Shown here: positions 25,084 to 33,359 of the stretch, piece by piece
How the letters are laid out: each line of letters begins with the position of its first letter
Position numbering within the stretch: position 1 is the first letter of the stretch
NCBI GenBank assembly: GCA_028288675.1
Contig: JAQBNG010000070.1
Location: forward strand, 1-47,270
From: Flavisolibacter sp.
Lineage (GTDB): Bacteria; Bacteroidota; Bacteroidia; Chitinophagales; Chitinophagaceae
Reading direction: 5' to 3'
Length of the DNA stretch: 47,270 bases
Position numbers and translations under genes: made by a program
Notes under the pieces: generated by a model
Database searches by the model: none
What the model was told of the DNA's origin: nothing
The model's input: only the letters and a program-made list of their open reading frames with translations

Positions 25084-25329
25084 ATGAGTATAGAAAATGG
25101 TGGCCCCCGCATTAAAGAAGAAAATACTGAATCAACGTTTGAAACAATGCCTGATGTTACACCACGACGGGAAGGCGGCGATGATGCTTTAGCTGAAACC
25201 AATCCGTCGGATAGCCGGTTGGATGAATTCGTTATTGTAAATGAACAAAGAGAAAATAAAATTGTTAACTCTCCTTCGCAAACAGAAGTGCATACAAGCG
25301 AAGTGGAAAATACTGTTGATGGATCTTAG
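25084..25329 (+). CDS. Small acidic, probably disordered protein
   Basis: An 81-residue hydrophilic protein rich in Glu, Asp, Asn, Ser and Thr, with no hydrophobic core. It is probably intrinsically disordered. An in-frame ATG at 25027 overlaps the preceding stop by one base (TAATG) and would add 19 residues of mixed character (MKLAGYCNWIIHL and following). I prefer 25084 because the acidic composition starts there, but coupling to the preceding gene would argue for 25027. It is the last gene of the presumed stress operon; a terminator follows at 25492. No family recognised. The compositionally similar 64-residue protein at 37441 is also in a stress-gene neighbourhood. Confidence 0.55.
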   Translation: MSIENGGPRIKEENTESTFETMPDVTPRREGGDDALAETNPSDSRLDEFVIVNEQRENKIVNSPSQTEVHTSEVENTVDGS

Positions 25330-25387
25330 ACAGGATATGCTACAGAAGAAAAGAATTCTTAACCTATAGAAAGGAACTATGATTACT

Positions 25388-25440
25388 GGTCTCCCGGCAG
25401 TGTAAATATTGGCGGATGTGAAAAAGGTTGTCGGGAGATT
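25388..25440 (+). other. Long-range hairpin in the operon trailer, possible small RNA
   Basis: TCTCCCG at 25390-25396 pairs with CGGGAGA at 25432-25438 across a 35-base loop, about 60 bases after the last ORF of the stress operon and upstream of the terminator at 25492. It could be a structured 3' UTR or an independent small RNA. Confidence 0.3.
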
Positions 25441-25491
25441 TTATTCAAAAATTAGTTTTTATAATATAAGAAGTTGGATTTAAAGATGAGG

Positions 25492-25520
25492 ATACCTGGA
25501 TATGTTTCAGGTATTTTTTT
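25492..25520 (+). terminator. Rho-independent terminator of the YtxH operon
   Basis: ATACCTG (25492-25498) pairs with CAGGTAT (25508-25514) over a 9-base loop, followed by a run of six or more T. It ends the transcript coming from the small stress genes. Confidence 0.8.
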
Positions 25521-26095
25521 GTTTATGATAGAGAGAGATTTGAGTATCTTTTAAGCCTTAGGTAAGTTAGCGATAGGTGGTGTGCAGTAAGGTTTGAGGA
25601 ATTAGTTCTACTAAGGTTAGTTTAATTAAAAATGCTGGGTTTGTAAGCACCCAAAAGACAGTAGGTTTTTTCTCTGGAGCATTGAACCCAATAGATGCTG
25701 GCTTCCCATTTTTCTACAAAAAGCTTAAACCTAATATTGACAATAAGAGATTTCTGATCCTTGGTCATCGGTCCAAAAAGACGAGGTTATCTTCTTCCTT
25801 CTTTCTTTGAAAATAGAATAAGATTGAGTTTGCAATAAACCTTTTGCACAGCATGTTTAAACTGCCTTACCACAGGCTAATTTTAAATGTTGACAATATC
25901 GGCATGCAGCTAATTCGTAGAATTGCTTCCACAGCCAAGCCTGGTTTTGCAATAAGTGGAAACTATTAGAAAAAGCATTTGTAAAATCAGCATTTCATAA
26001 AGGGCTGATATTCATCAATGAAGGGACTCATTTGAAGATTAATTTTTTTTGGAGCCACACTTGTTTTTGCTTTGTGCGTTTAAATCAGAACCAAG
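25521..26095. other. Intergenic region upstream of rpoN
   Basis: About 575 bases without a convincing gene. One plus-strand frame stays open from about 25591 to 25809 (about 70 codons, no ATG) and reads like protein in places (KLKPNIDNKRFLILG), so it may be a decayed gene end that I cannot identify. TTGCTTTG at 26067-26074 is a weak -7 candidate for rpoN. No repeat was recognised. Confidence 0.4.
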
Positions 26096-27517
26096 ATGAT
26101 CAATCAACATTTAGCACAAAAACAAAGGCTTAAAATTTTACCACAGCAAATTCAGCTGCTGAACTTTTTTCATCTGAATACCTTGGAGTTAGAACACCGG
26201 ATCACCCAGGAGATAGAAGATAATCCTTTGCTGGAAGACCAGAAAAATGATTTTGACACCGATGTAGAAAAATTTAATAAGGATAGCGTACAGGATTACC
26301 AGGATTGGGAAGAATATGTGTACGATGACATACCTGATTACAAAGCGGAATACGGAAATTTCCTTCATAACGATAAGCTCCCTGAACGGCCTATCACTAA
26401 CAGTTTCGATTACCGTTCCTCAATTAAAGATCAGTATAAGCTAACTTCCACTGATGCGGCTGAAATTGAGCTTGCAGAATTTATTATTGATTCGCTTAAC
26501 GACAGCGGCCTTATGGAACAAAGCCTGCAAAGTTTAGCAGAGGATCTTTCTTTTAAGCGCAATAAATGGATTGAGGAAGACAGCCTTCTTTATGTTCTGA
26601 AAAAAATACAGGCACTGGAGCCTGTGGGGATAGGTGCAAGAAGCATCAAAGAATGTTTGCTTATTCAGCTATACCGGCTAAATACAAAACGTCCTGATGT
26701 AAAAACGGCAGTTAAATTATTGGAAGAGCATTTTGCCGATTTGCATCATCGCAACATGGACAAAATAAAAGCACATTTAAAAATTGATGAAGACGAATTA
26801 AAGATTGTACTCACCTTAATTGCTTCTTTAAAAATGCGGCCCGTTTGCGAACTTCAGGAAGGCGTAAACAGCAACCAGAATATCTTACCAGATTTTGTTA
26901 TTACCCGCAATGCAGATGTAATTGAAGTGCATTTGTACCGGCAACGTTCCGAAAGTTTGAATATTAATTCTACCTGGAAGGAAATGGCTGAGAACAATGC
27001 TAAAGTAACTACCGATAAATCTGCCGTACAGTACATAAAAAATAAGCTGCAATCGGCGCAGTGGTTCATTCATGCTGTGCAGCAAAGAGAATCTACAATG
27101 ATCAAGATCATGAAATCAATCGTGCATCTCCAATACGATTATTTCATGACAGGTGATATCAACCTGCTCAAACCTATGATCTTAAAAAATATAGCCGAGA
27201 TGGTAGGCGTGGATATTTCAACCGTATCCCGTATCACCTGTAATAAATATGCCGAATCGCCTTTTGGTTTACTACTGTTGAAAGACCTGTTTACCGAAGG
27301 AATCGCCAATGAAAAAGGACAGGTGATCTCAAACAAAGTAATTCAATCAGCGATAGAAGAAGTCATTCTAACAGAAGACAAGCATAACCCCTACACCGAC
27401 CAGCAATTGGTTAAGATTCTTTCTGAAAAAGGGTTCTCCGTAGCCCGCCGCACCGTAGCCAAGTACCGGGAGCAATTACAAATTCCCGTATCACATGTTC
27501 GCGGCTTATGGGCATAA
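26096..27517 (+). CDS. rpoN: RNA polymerase sigma-54 factor
   Basis: A 473-residue sigma-54. Region I is Gln/Leu-rich at the N-terminus (LAQKQRLKILPQQIQLLNFFHL) and contacts activators; an acidic region II lies at about 50-110; the core-binding and DNA-binding domains follow; and the RpoN box is ARRTVAKYRE at 450-459. It directs transcription from -24/-12 promoters and needs an AAA+ activator, which is encoded immediately downstream (27554). The 36-base gap suggests that both are co-transcribed, so sigma factor and activator may be produced together. Confidence 0.96.
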   Translation: MINQHLAQKQRLKILPQQIQLLNFFHLNTLELEHRITQEIEDNPLLEDQKNDFDTDVEKFNKDSVQDYQDWEEYVYDDIPDYKAEYGNFLHNDKLPERPITNSFDYRSSIKDQYKLTSTDAAEIELAEFIIDSLNDSGLMEQSLQSLAEDLSFKRNKWIEEDSLLYVLKKIQALEPVGIGARSIKECLLIQLYRLNTKRPDVKTAVKLLEEHFADLHHRNMDKIKAHLKIDEDELKIVLTLIASLKMRPVCELQEGVNSNQNILPDFVITRNADVIEVHLYRQRSESLNINSTWKEMAENNAKVTTDKSAVQYIKNKLQSAQWFIHAVQQRESTMIKIMKSIVHLQYDYFMTGDINLLKPMILKNIAEMVGVDISTVSRITCNKYAESPFGLLLLKDLFTEGIANEKGQVISNKVIQSAIEEVILTEDKHNPYTDQQLVKILSEKGFSVARRTVAKYREQLQIPVSHVRGLWA

Positions 27518-27553
27518 AACTATAAATTCGCATTTTTAAAATACTTCGTTTAC

Positions 27554-29077
27554 ATGCAAACCATTCTGATCATTGATGATGACCGTGACATTTGTTTACT
27601 GCTCAAGCGATTTCTTACCCGTCATAATTACGAAGTGCTGGAATCGTACAGCGGCAAAAAAGCTCTGGAACTTTTAGAAGAAACCGAGCCTGATTTAGTG
27701 ATGTGCGATTTCAGGCTGGAAGACATGGAAGGAAACACATTGCTTGGAAAAATAAAAGAGAAATACCTGCACCTTCCGGTGATTATCATGACTGGCTACA
27801 GCGATATAAAAATTGCAGTGGAGGTGATGAAGATGGGTGCCTTTGATTATATCACCAAGCCCCTCTTTCCCGATGAAATTTTAGTTACTATTAAGAAAGC
27901 ATTGGAAGCGCCGGCGCAGGAAAGAGACACCATCAGGCATGAAAGAAAAATGACTGAAACAGAAAAACCAAAAGCTACGGCAGCACCTGTTAAAGGCCCG
28001 GCTATTACTGTTTCAGGTGAATATATTTTTGGCGATACAACTGTATTCCGCCAATTGCTTCAACAAATTGACTTAGTAGCGCCTACTAATTACACTGTAA
28101 TAATTCATGGCGAAAGCGGTAGCGGAAAAGAAGCGATTGCACAAGAGATACACAAACGCAGCAAGCGTAAATCGAAACCATTTGTAGCCATTGATTGTGG
28201 AGCGTTATCGAAAGAGTTAGCCGGCTCCGAATTATTTGGCCATGAAAAAGGTTCCTTCACCGGCGCCCTAAATCAAAAGAACGGAAGCTTTGAATTAGCC
28301 AATGCAGGTACCATTTTCTTAGATGAAATTTCCAACCTTTCTTACGAGATACAAATTTCCTTGCTTCGTGTAGTGCAGGAAAGAAAGATGCGTAGAATTG
28401 GGGGAGTGAAAGATATTGACCTGGATGTTCGTATTATCATCGCCTCTAACGAAAGGTTGTGGGATGCAGTTAGAAAAGGAAAATTCAGGGAGGATCTTTA
28501 TCATCGCTTTAATGAATTCAGCATTGACATTCCGCCACTGCGCCAGCGCCCCGAAGACGTGTTGCTATTTGCCAATCACTTTTTACAGCAAACAAACATC
28601 GAGCTTGGAAAAAATGTACGCCGCCTGAGTAACGATGTGGAAAATATTTTTAAAAATTATGTGTGGTATGGTAACCTGCGTGAGCTGAAGAATGTTATAA
28701 AAAGGGCTACGCTTTTATCAGATGGTGAAGAAATAGAAGCAAGCGCTTTGCCTTTCGAAATTTCCAACTTCAATAAGCTGCAGTTTGATAAAGGACCGCA
28801 GATTGAATCAGTGACTAATTCGTACAACTCGGCTTCCAGCATTTATGCGCCTGCATCGGTGGCTACACCTGTGGCCGTAGAAGAAGTTGAGGAACCGCTA
28901 CGTTCAATGTCGGAAACCACACTGAAAGGCGCCAGCATAGATGCCGAATATGAAATGATTTTAAAGGCCCTTAAAAAAGTAAACTTCAATAAAAGTAAAG
29001 CTGCCAAGCTGCTGAATATCGACAGAAAAACGCTGTACAATAAAATGAAGCAGTACCAGGAATTTAATAATCAATAA
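27554..29077 (+). CDS. Sigma-54-dependent response regulator, NtrC family
   Basis: A 507-residue three-domain activator. The receiver (1-120) has the phospho-acceptor D52 (MCDFRLED) and K102 (ITKPLFP). The AAA+ domain (about 152-390) has the Walker A motif GESGSGKE at 186-193, the sigma-54-contacting loop GSFTGA at 233-238 (Ser replaces the usual Ala), the Walker B segment FLDEI and arginine fingers in DLYHRFNEF. A linker of about 60 residues rich in Ala, Ser and Val precedes the Fis-type helix-turn-helix at the C-terminus (NFNKSKAAKLLNIDRKTLYNKM). It is encoded directly after rpoN and before a kinase with its own receiver. The target promoters are unknown. Confidence 0.95.
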   Translation: MQTILIIDDDRDICLLLKRFLTRHNYEVLESYSGKKALELLEETEPDLVMCDFRLEDMEGNTLLGKIKEKYLHLPVIIMTGYSDIKIAVEVMKMGAFDYITKPLFPDEILVTIKKALEAPAQERDTIRHERKMTETEKPKATAAPVKGPAITVSGEYIFGDTTVFRQLLQQIDLVAPTNYTVIIHGESGSGKEAIAQEIHKRSKRKSKPFVAIDCGALSKELAGSELFGHEKGSFTGALNQKNGSFELANAGTIFLDEISNLSYEIQISLLRVVQERKMRRIGGVKDIDLDVRIIIASNERLWDAVRKGKFREDLYHRFNEFSIDIPPLRQRPEDVLLFANHFLQQTNIELGKNVRRLSNDVENIFKNYVWYGNLRELKNVIKRATLLSDGEEIEASALPFEISNFNKLQFDKGPQIESVTNSYNSASSIYAPASVATPVAVEEVEEPLRSMSETTLKGASIDAEYEMILKALKKVNFNKSKAAKLLNIDRKTLYNKMKQYQEFNNQ

Positions 29078-29086
29078 GCATTTGTA

Positions 29087-29587
29087 ATGCCCGCTACCAA
29101 CTCACGACAGGCTAAACCGGCTCTACCAATTGCTTTCATAGACTCTTCTGCAAAAGGCCTTTGCAATGCCAATATAGTATTACAAAACGCTATGCGGAAA
29201 TTGGAGCCCGAAGTAAAAAATCTTTTCCTTCTTCGTTGCGATGAATTACCCTTTGTACTGGGAGATGAAGAAAGCATTGAAACGGTTTTCCTGGAGTTAA
29301 TTCAAATGATCGCCGAAAAAAACGACACGGCAACAAAAATGTATCTGCACATTAAAACAGCAATTGATGATACTGAAGCGATACAGGCTTTTAAGCAAAA
29401 TGGCTTTAGCCGGTATTTCATTCAGTTTCATACCAATATGACGCCCTGTGAAGAATGGATAAAAACTTCGGAACAAAAGATTTCTGACCTTAATACATTG
29501 CTGGCTCCTTTTGCCGGCAACCTGGCACTTAACCCATTAAAAAATTCGGGCTGTATCCTTTCTGTTGCCTTGCCCGGTAAATTATAG
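29087..29587 (+). CDS. Degenerate histidine-kinase ATPase-like (GHKL) protein
   Basis: A 166-residue protein that I read as an isolated, degenerate HATPase domain. Residues 58-76 (LGDEESIETVFLELIQMIA) have the spacing of a kinase N-box, but the conserved Asn positions are occupied by Glu and Gln. Residues 129-163 (ending in NSGCILSVALPGK) resemble the C-terminal G-x-L-x-x-x-P-x-x-x-x-G-x-x-x-x-x-x-LP end of such domains. The D-x-G-x-G and G-x-G-L-G loops are not visible, and there is no dimerisation or His-box domain. It lies 9 bases after the NtrC-type gene and 6 bases before the kinase gene, so it belongs to this signalling operon. A non-catalytic adaptor or antagonist role is inferred. Confidence 0.6.
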   Translation: MPATNSRQAKPALPIAFIDSSAKGLCNANIVLQNAMRKLEPEVKNLFLLRCDELPFVLGDEESIETVFLELIQMIAEKNDTATKMYLHIKTAIDDTEAIQAFKQNGFSRYFIQFHTNMTPCEEWIKTSEQKISDLNTLLAPFAGNLALNPLKNSGCILSVALPGKL

Positions 29588-29593
29588 CCTTTT

Positions 29594-31051
29594 ATGGAGT
29601 CTCCTTTGCCCCGTTTAGTACGTGTATTAATTATTGATGATGATGAAGACGACTTCTTCATTACATCGGAATACCTGAAAAGCATACAGGAGTACCAGCT
29701 TCAAATTGACTGGAGCTACAAGTTTAACGATGCGGTAGAACGATTACAAAAGAGAAGCTATGATATGTACTTTGTTGACTATCGCTTAGGCGCTAAAACC
29801 GGCCTTGACTTCTTAAAGGAAGCGGTAGCGATAGGATCGGAAGAACCGATTGTTTTACTAACAGGTAAGGGTAATAAAGCTGTGGATATTGAAGCCATGC
29901 AAATGGGTGCTACGGATTACCTTATTAAAACAGAACTTACTACTGAAAAGCTGGAAAGGTGCATCCGCTATTCGATGGAGCGTACCTCTTACTTAAAAGC
30001 ACTGCGGGCTAATGAAACAAAATACAGGGGCATGTTTGAGCTGTCGAAAGATGCTGTCTTTATCGCTGATGAGAACCTGAAATTTAAAGATTGTAACCCC
30101 GCCACTTCTAACTTATTAGGCTATACAAAAGAAGAATTAGGAAAGCTGTCCGTTTATGATTTGATAGCGGATGAATACAATAAGGACCTGCTTCAAAAAC
30201 TGATGAACCGGGATGGGCACCTGGCTGACCTGGAAATAGACTTAATAACTAAAGAGGAAGATAAAAAAACCTGCGTACTGTCAACCACCGCCACCAATGA
30301 TAAAGATGGCACTTTCTTCCAGGGGCTTCTTCACGACATTACAAATTTGCGAAGAGTAGAGAAAGCCAACCTGATGGTAGAAAAACTAGGAGCCACCGGC
30401 AGGCTCGTTCGTATACTGGCGCATGAAGTACGTAACCCGCTCAACAATATTAATATGTCGGTTGAGCAAATCGTACACAGCGTTGCCGAAAGTGAAGACA
30501 CGACTTTGTTTCTTGACATCATCCAGCGAAACAGCAAACGGATAGGCGACATCATTACAGAGTTATTAGATACAGCAAGGCCCACCGAACTTACATTTGA
30601 AAATCATACGCTACAGAGCATCATGGATGAAGCAATTGCTGAAGCCCTTGACCGTATTACTTTACAGCATATCAACATGCAGGTAAAATATACCAATGCT
30701 CCCTGTTATGTAATGGCGAACAAAGAAAAACTGCGCATCGCTTTTTTAAATATTGTCATTAATGCTGTGGAAGCGATGGAGCCGGGAGAAGGAACATTAA
30801 CCCTCACCATTGATACAGTCAAAACTTCACATGTCGTCACCATAAAAGACAATGGCTGCGGCATACCGGAAGAAAATCTTTCACGTTTATTTGAACCTTA
30901 TTTTACGTCGAAAAGAAATGGTATGGGATTAGGGCTGGCAGCCACGCTCAACATTTTGCAATCGCATAAAGCTAATGTCGATGTAACATCTGTGCTTAAA
31001 GGCGGCACCACATTCACTATTATTTTCCCCGGTGCAGATCCGGTGCTTTAG
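29594..31051 (+). CDS. Receiver-PAS-histidine kinase
   Basis: A 485-residue soluble kinase with an N-terminal receiver. Receiver 1-125: LIIDDDEDD, acceptor D62 in FVDYRLG, K112 in YLIKTEL. PAS domain about 142-260 (MFELSKDAVFIADENLKF, TSNLLGYTKEELG). HisKA: H277 in LAHEVRNPLNN. HATPase: N-box FLNIVINAVEAM, then DNGCGIPEE, FTSKRNGMGLGL and GGTTFTIIFP. No membrane segment. A receiver at the front means the kinase output can be modulated by another phosphodonor. It ends the rpoN operon and is the likely kinase for the NtrC-type regulator (NtrB-like arrangement). Its last four bases overlap the convergent gene. Confidence 0.94.
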   Translation: MESPLPRLVRVLIIDDDEDDFFITSEYLKSIQEYQLQIDWSYKFNDAVERLQKRSYDMYFVDYRLGAKTGLDFLKEAVAIGSEEPIVLLTGKGNKAVDIEAMQMGATDYLIKTELTTEKLERCIRYSMERTSYLKALRANETKYRGMFELSKDAVFIADENLKFKDCNPATSNLLGYTKEELGKLSVYDLIADEYNKDLLQKLMNRDGHLADLEIDLITKEEDKKTCVLSTTATNDKDGTFFQGLLHDITNLRRVEKANLMVEKLGATGRLVRILAHEVRNPLNNINMSVEQIVHSVAESEDTTLFLDIIQRNSKRIGDIITELLDTARPTELTFENHTLQSIMDEAIAEALDRITLQHINMQVKYTNAPCYVMANKEKLRIAFLNIVINAVEAMEPGEGTLTLTIDTVKTSHVVTIKDNGCGIPEENLSRLFEPYFTSKRNGMGLGLAATLNILQSHKANVDVTSVLKGGTTFTIIFPGADPVL

Positions 31052-31341
31052 TCAACAATTGTATTTCGCTTACTGTGCATCAGGTGATAAATAATGCCGC
31101 CTGCAAAAGGAATTGCAATGACTGCTATACGCCAAAATTTACGCTGACTACCTTGCAGAGTATTGGTGGTTTGAACTTCAAAAATGCTCCAAATCCAGCT
31201 AACAATAGCCAGAACTGCAGCAGCAATACTTAAAATATCTCCTACCGAATTATCACGGTTAGAGCGAAAGCCAATAGATACTAAACCAAGAATAATTGCT
31301 ACGATTGCCAGTATAAAGTTTGGATGTTTAATGTTTGCCAT
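31048..31341 (-). CDS. Small inner-membrane protein with PLDc_N-like end
   Basis: A 97-residue protein with three hydrophobic segments (NFILAIVAIILGLVSIGF; ILSIAAAVLAIVSWIWSIF; IAVIAIPFAGGIIYHLMH). The last segment, with W-R-x-A-V-x-A-I-P-x-x-G and a following Tyr and charged tail, resembles the phospholipase D/nuclease N-terminal (PLDc_N) membrane motif. Start at 31341 (MANIKHP); the in-frame ATG at 31365 adds eight polar residues. It overlaps the end of the convergent kinase gene by four bases. Function unknown. Confidence 0.7.
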   Translation of the reverse strand: MANIKHPNFILAIVAIILGLVSIGFRSNRDNSVGDILSIAAAVLAIVSWIWSIFEVQTTNTLQGSQRKFWRIAVIAIPFAGGIIYHLMHSKRNTIVD

Positions 31342-31440
31342 AGTACTAAATTTACTTTCTTCCAAGGTCCATGGGTTCAGCTTCAGATAATGTTTAGGCT
31401 AAATTTCTATGCCACTTAACTACTATGGCGCAATTCTTAA

Positions 31441-32364
31441 TCAAACGTCTAGCCGTGACAATGGTATCTCTTTTGCCTCCTGTTTTAAAATAAAAACAGC
31501 CGTTGATTTCGGCCGTATGCCATGACCGCTTTCCAGTGCAAAAGCACGGGTGAACTCTGCACCATAATAAAGGATCAGCGAAGAATAATACACCCAGGTA
31601 AGAATAACGATGATGGACGCCGCAGTGCCATAGTTAACTCCCAGTTTAGATTTGCCGAGATAAATTCCTATTAAATATTTACCTGCCAAAAAAAGCAGGG
31701 CCGTAAATGCAGAGCCAACCAGTGCATCACGCCAGGAAATGACCGCATCGGGCAGCACTTTATAAATGACCATAAAGAACCCGGTAATTACTACTATGAG
31801 CAATACAATATTTACGGTGCTTATAAAATAAACGGTACCATTTGGAAAGCTTAGTGTTAGCCTGTCGCCCAACAAAGTAAGCAGTGTGCTGGAAATTAAG
31901 GTTATGATCAGTAAAAGACCCAGGGTTAATACGAGCACAAAAGAAAGAGCCCGGTTGATTAAATATTTTAACCAGCTCTTCTTGGGTTTAGCTTTTACCG
32001 ACCAAATAAAGTTGATAGAGCCTTGTATTTCGGTAAAGATCCCGGTGGCACCGATAAACAGAATAACAGCGCCGATGATGGTTCCTATCGCGGTGTTATG
32101 CGATTGCTGCACATTAGCGATAATGTCCTGTATAGTGAGGGCGACATCGCTGCCAACCAGCGATTGTATTTGTGTATAAACCTTGCCCTGTACGGCATCG
32201 CGGCCAAAGATGGAACCTACAATCGTAATTACAATAATAAGCAATGGCGCTACTGCGAATATGGTATAATAGCTTAACGAAGCCGCCAGCTTAAAACAAT
32301 TATCTTCTGAAAAATTATCGCCGGCCCTTGCTAAAATCCGCCAGGCCATTTTAAGTTTTTTCAT
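31441..32364 (-). CDS. YihY/BrkB-family membrane protein
   Basis: A 307-residue integral membrane protein with six predicted helices and the family N-terminus DNCFKLAASLSYYTIFAVAPLL after a cytoplasmic segment. Further typical parts are GTIIGAVILFIGATGIF, SFVLVLTLGLLLIITLI and GKSKLGVNYGTAASIIVILTW. The family was once called ribonuclease BN in error; the members are membrane proteins of unproven transport or structural function. It begins a run of stress-associated minus-strand genes. The short acidic/basic C-terminus (ILKQEAKEIPLSRLDV) is cytoplasmic. Confidence 0.92.
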   Translation of the reverse strand: MKKLKMAWRILARAGDNFSEDNCFKLAASLSYYTIFAVAPLLIIVITIVGSIFGRDAVQGKVYTQIQSLVGSDVALTIQDIIANVQQSHNTAIGTIIGAVILFIGATGIFTEIQGSINFIWSVKAKPKKSWLKYLINRALSFVLVLTLGLLLIITLISSTLLTLLGDRLTLSFPNGTVYFISTVNIVLLIVVITGFFMVIYKVLPDAVISWRDALVGSAFTALLFLAGKYLIGIYLGKSKLGVNYGTAASIIVILTWVYYSSLILYYGAEFTRAFALESGHGIRPKSTAVFILKQEAKEIPLSRLDV

Positions 32365-32542
32365 CTATCGGCTACTTCTTTATATGAAAGTACAGACGGG
32401 GAGGGAAAGTCAGAGTTCAAAGTTAAATAACCTGATCACAGTGCTCTGTAATTTATTGGAAAGGGGCACAGGTAAGAAAAAAAATGTCAGCACTAAAGCC
32501 AACATCAAAAAAACTCTACGCTTCTGAAAAGCCCATTTTATT

Positions 32543-32872
32543 TCATGCCGCCAATGTAAAATCACTCATCTTATTAGCACATTCACGGCATACCCGGGCA
32601 CATTCTTCAAACATGGTTCCTTTTTGCATTTCACACACCTCAGCACATTCTTCGCAAATACCTACACATAGCAGGGCCATATTTCTGCAATTCACCGACC
32701 CGGTTTTTAGAGCATGAAAAGTACCCATACAGATGTACGCACATTCATCAAGCACCTTTACTACTTTTTTGGAAAGGAACTTTTTTATAGCCTGAACATC
32801 AGTTAACAGGTTCTCACAATTCATCCAGGCATCGAAACAGGCAGTCGTATGAAAAGTTTTAATAGTGATCAT
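32543..32872 (-). CDS. Cys-rich four-helix-bundle copper-binding protein (DUF326)
   Basis: A 109-residue protein with twelve cysteines in helical spacing (CAYIC, CVGICEEC, CARVCREC), as in the DUF326/copper storage protein group. These bundles bind many Cu(I) ions through cysteine pairs lining the core. No signal peptide, so it is probably cytosolic. Its ATG overlaps the TGA of the upstream decayed gene (ATGA), which shows a former two-gene operon. Length is normal. Copper storage or buffering is a family-based inference. Confidence 0.9.
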   Translation of the reverse strand: MITIKTFHTTACFDAWMNCENLLTDVQAIKKFLSKKVVKVLDECAYICMGTFHALKTGSVNCRNMALLCVGICEECAEVCEMQKGTMFEECARVCRECANKMSDFTLAA

Positions 32873-33230
32873 CCTTTAGTTAAGTTTTTGGGTCTTTTTT
32901 CAATCGCTACATCTTGCATAAAGCGGAAAACATCAGCATCATTATAAGTTTCATAAGAATCAATAAGTGTACCCTTAGTGCCGTCAGCGGCTTCAATTAC
33001 ATATAAAATTGCATGTCACCAGGGCCAGATTCTCCGTCGAAGCGAAGGAAGTTGACAACGTGAATTTCGCCGGGCACATAGGTATATTGCTTACTTAGTA
33101 ACTCGAGACCATTACCTGTTACTTTAAATCCTCGGTATATCCATCATTTACGATACGGGTAGAACACCAGGCATTTCATCTAAAGCATGCTGTTATTCTG
33201 ATTCAAGATCATAGTGCCTTGCTTGTTTGG
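32869..33230 (-). pseudogene. Multiply frameshifted small protein related to annotated 'phosphoribosylpyrophosphate synthetase' proteins of about 100 aa
   Basis: No single frame covers this stretch, but translated pieces in different minus-strand frames join into one protein of the small Bacteroidota family usually labelled phosphoribosylpyrophosphate synthetase, although it is not PrsA. The pieces are IVNDGYTEDL, then GNGLELLSKQYTYVPGEIHV and RFDGESGPGDM, then YVIEAADGTKGTLIDSYETY. At least two frameshifts separate them (near 33130 and near 33005), and the N-terminus around 33160-33230 is also broken. The last frame runs to a TGA at 32869 that overlaps the start of the copper-binding gene. 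The gene is dead unless the sequence contains several errors. Confidence 0.7.
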
Positions 33231-33267
33231 TTAATAAAGAAAATAACCTGCCAATTTTTTTATTTCG

Positions 33268-33298
33268 TACTCATCCTTTGGCGCAAAAAGGATGAGTA
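33268..33298. repeat. 12-bp perfect inverted repeat, hairpin without T-run
   Basis: TACTCATCCTTT (33268-33279) pairs with AAAGGATGAGTA (33287-33298) over a 7-base loop. It has no T-run on either strand and lies just beyond the neighbouring terminator, so it may be a regulatory palindrome or part of the control region of the decayed operon. Confidence 0.5.
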
Positions 33299-33309
33299 TA
33301 GATATCCAC

Positions 33310-33333
33310 AAAAAAAATCCTGCAGATGCAGGA
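33310..33333 (-). terminator. Rho-independent terminator of the PA2169-type gene
   Basis: On the minus strand TCCTGC and GCAGGA (33318-33333) form a short stem with a 4-base loop, followed by eight T residues and GTGG. It lies 27 bases after the stop codon. Confidence 0.8.
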
Positions 33334-33359
33334 CTTTCAACAATTTTTATTTCCGGTCA

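Noticed and set aside
25591-25809. Open frame of about 70 codons in the gap upstream of rpoN
   Set aside because: No start codon, no recognised family; kept only as a remark on the intergenic region.
26050-26075. Possible sigma-54 promoter upstream of rpoN (TGG ... TTTTTGC)
   Set aside because: The GG and GC dinucleotides are 16 bases apart instead of 10.
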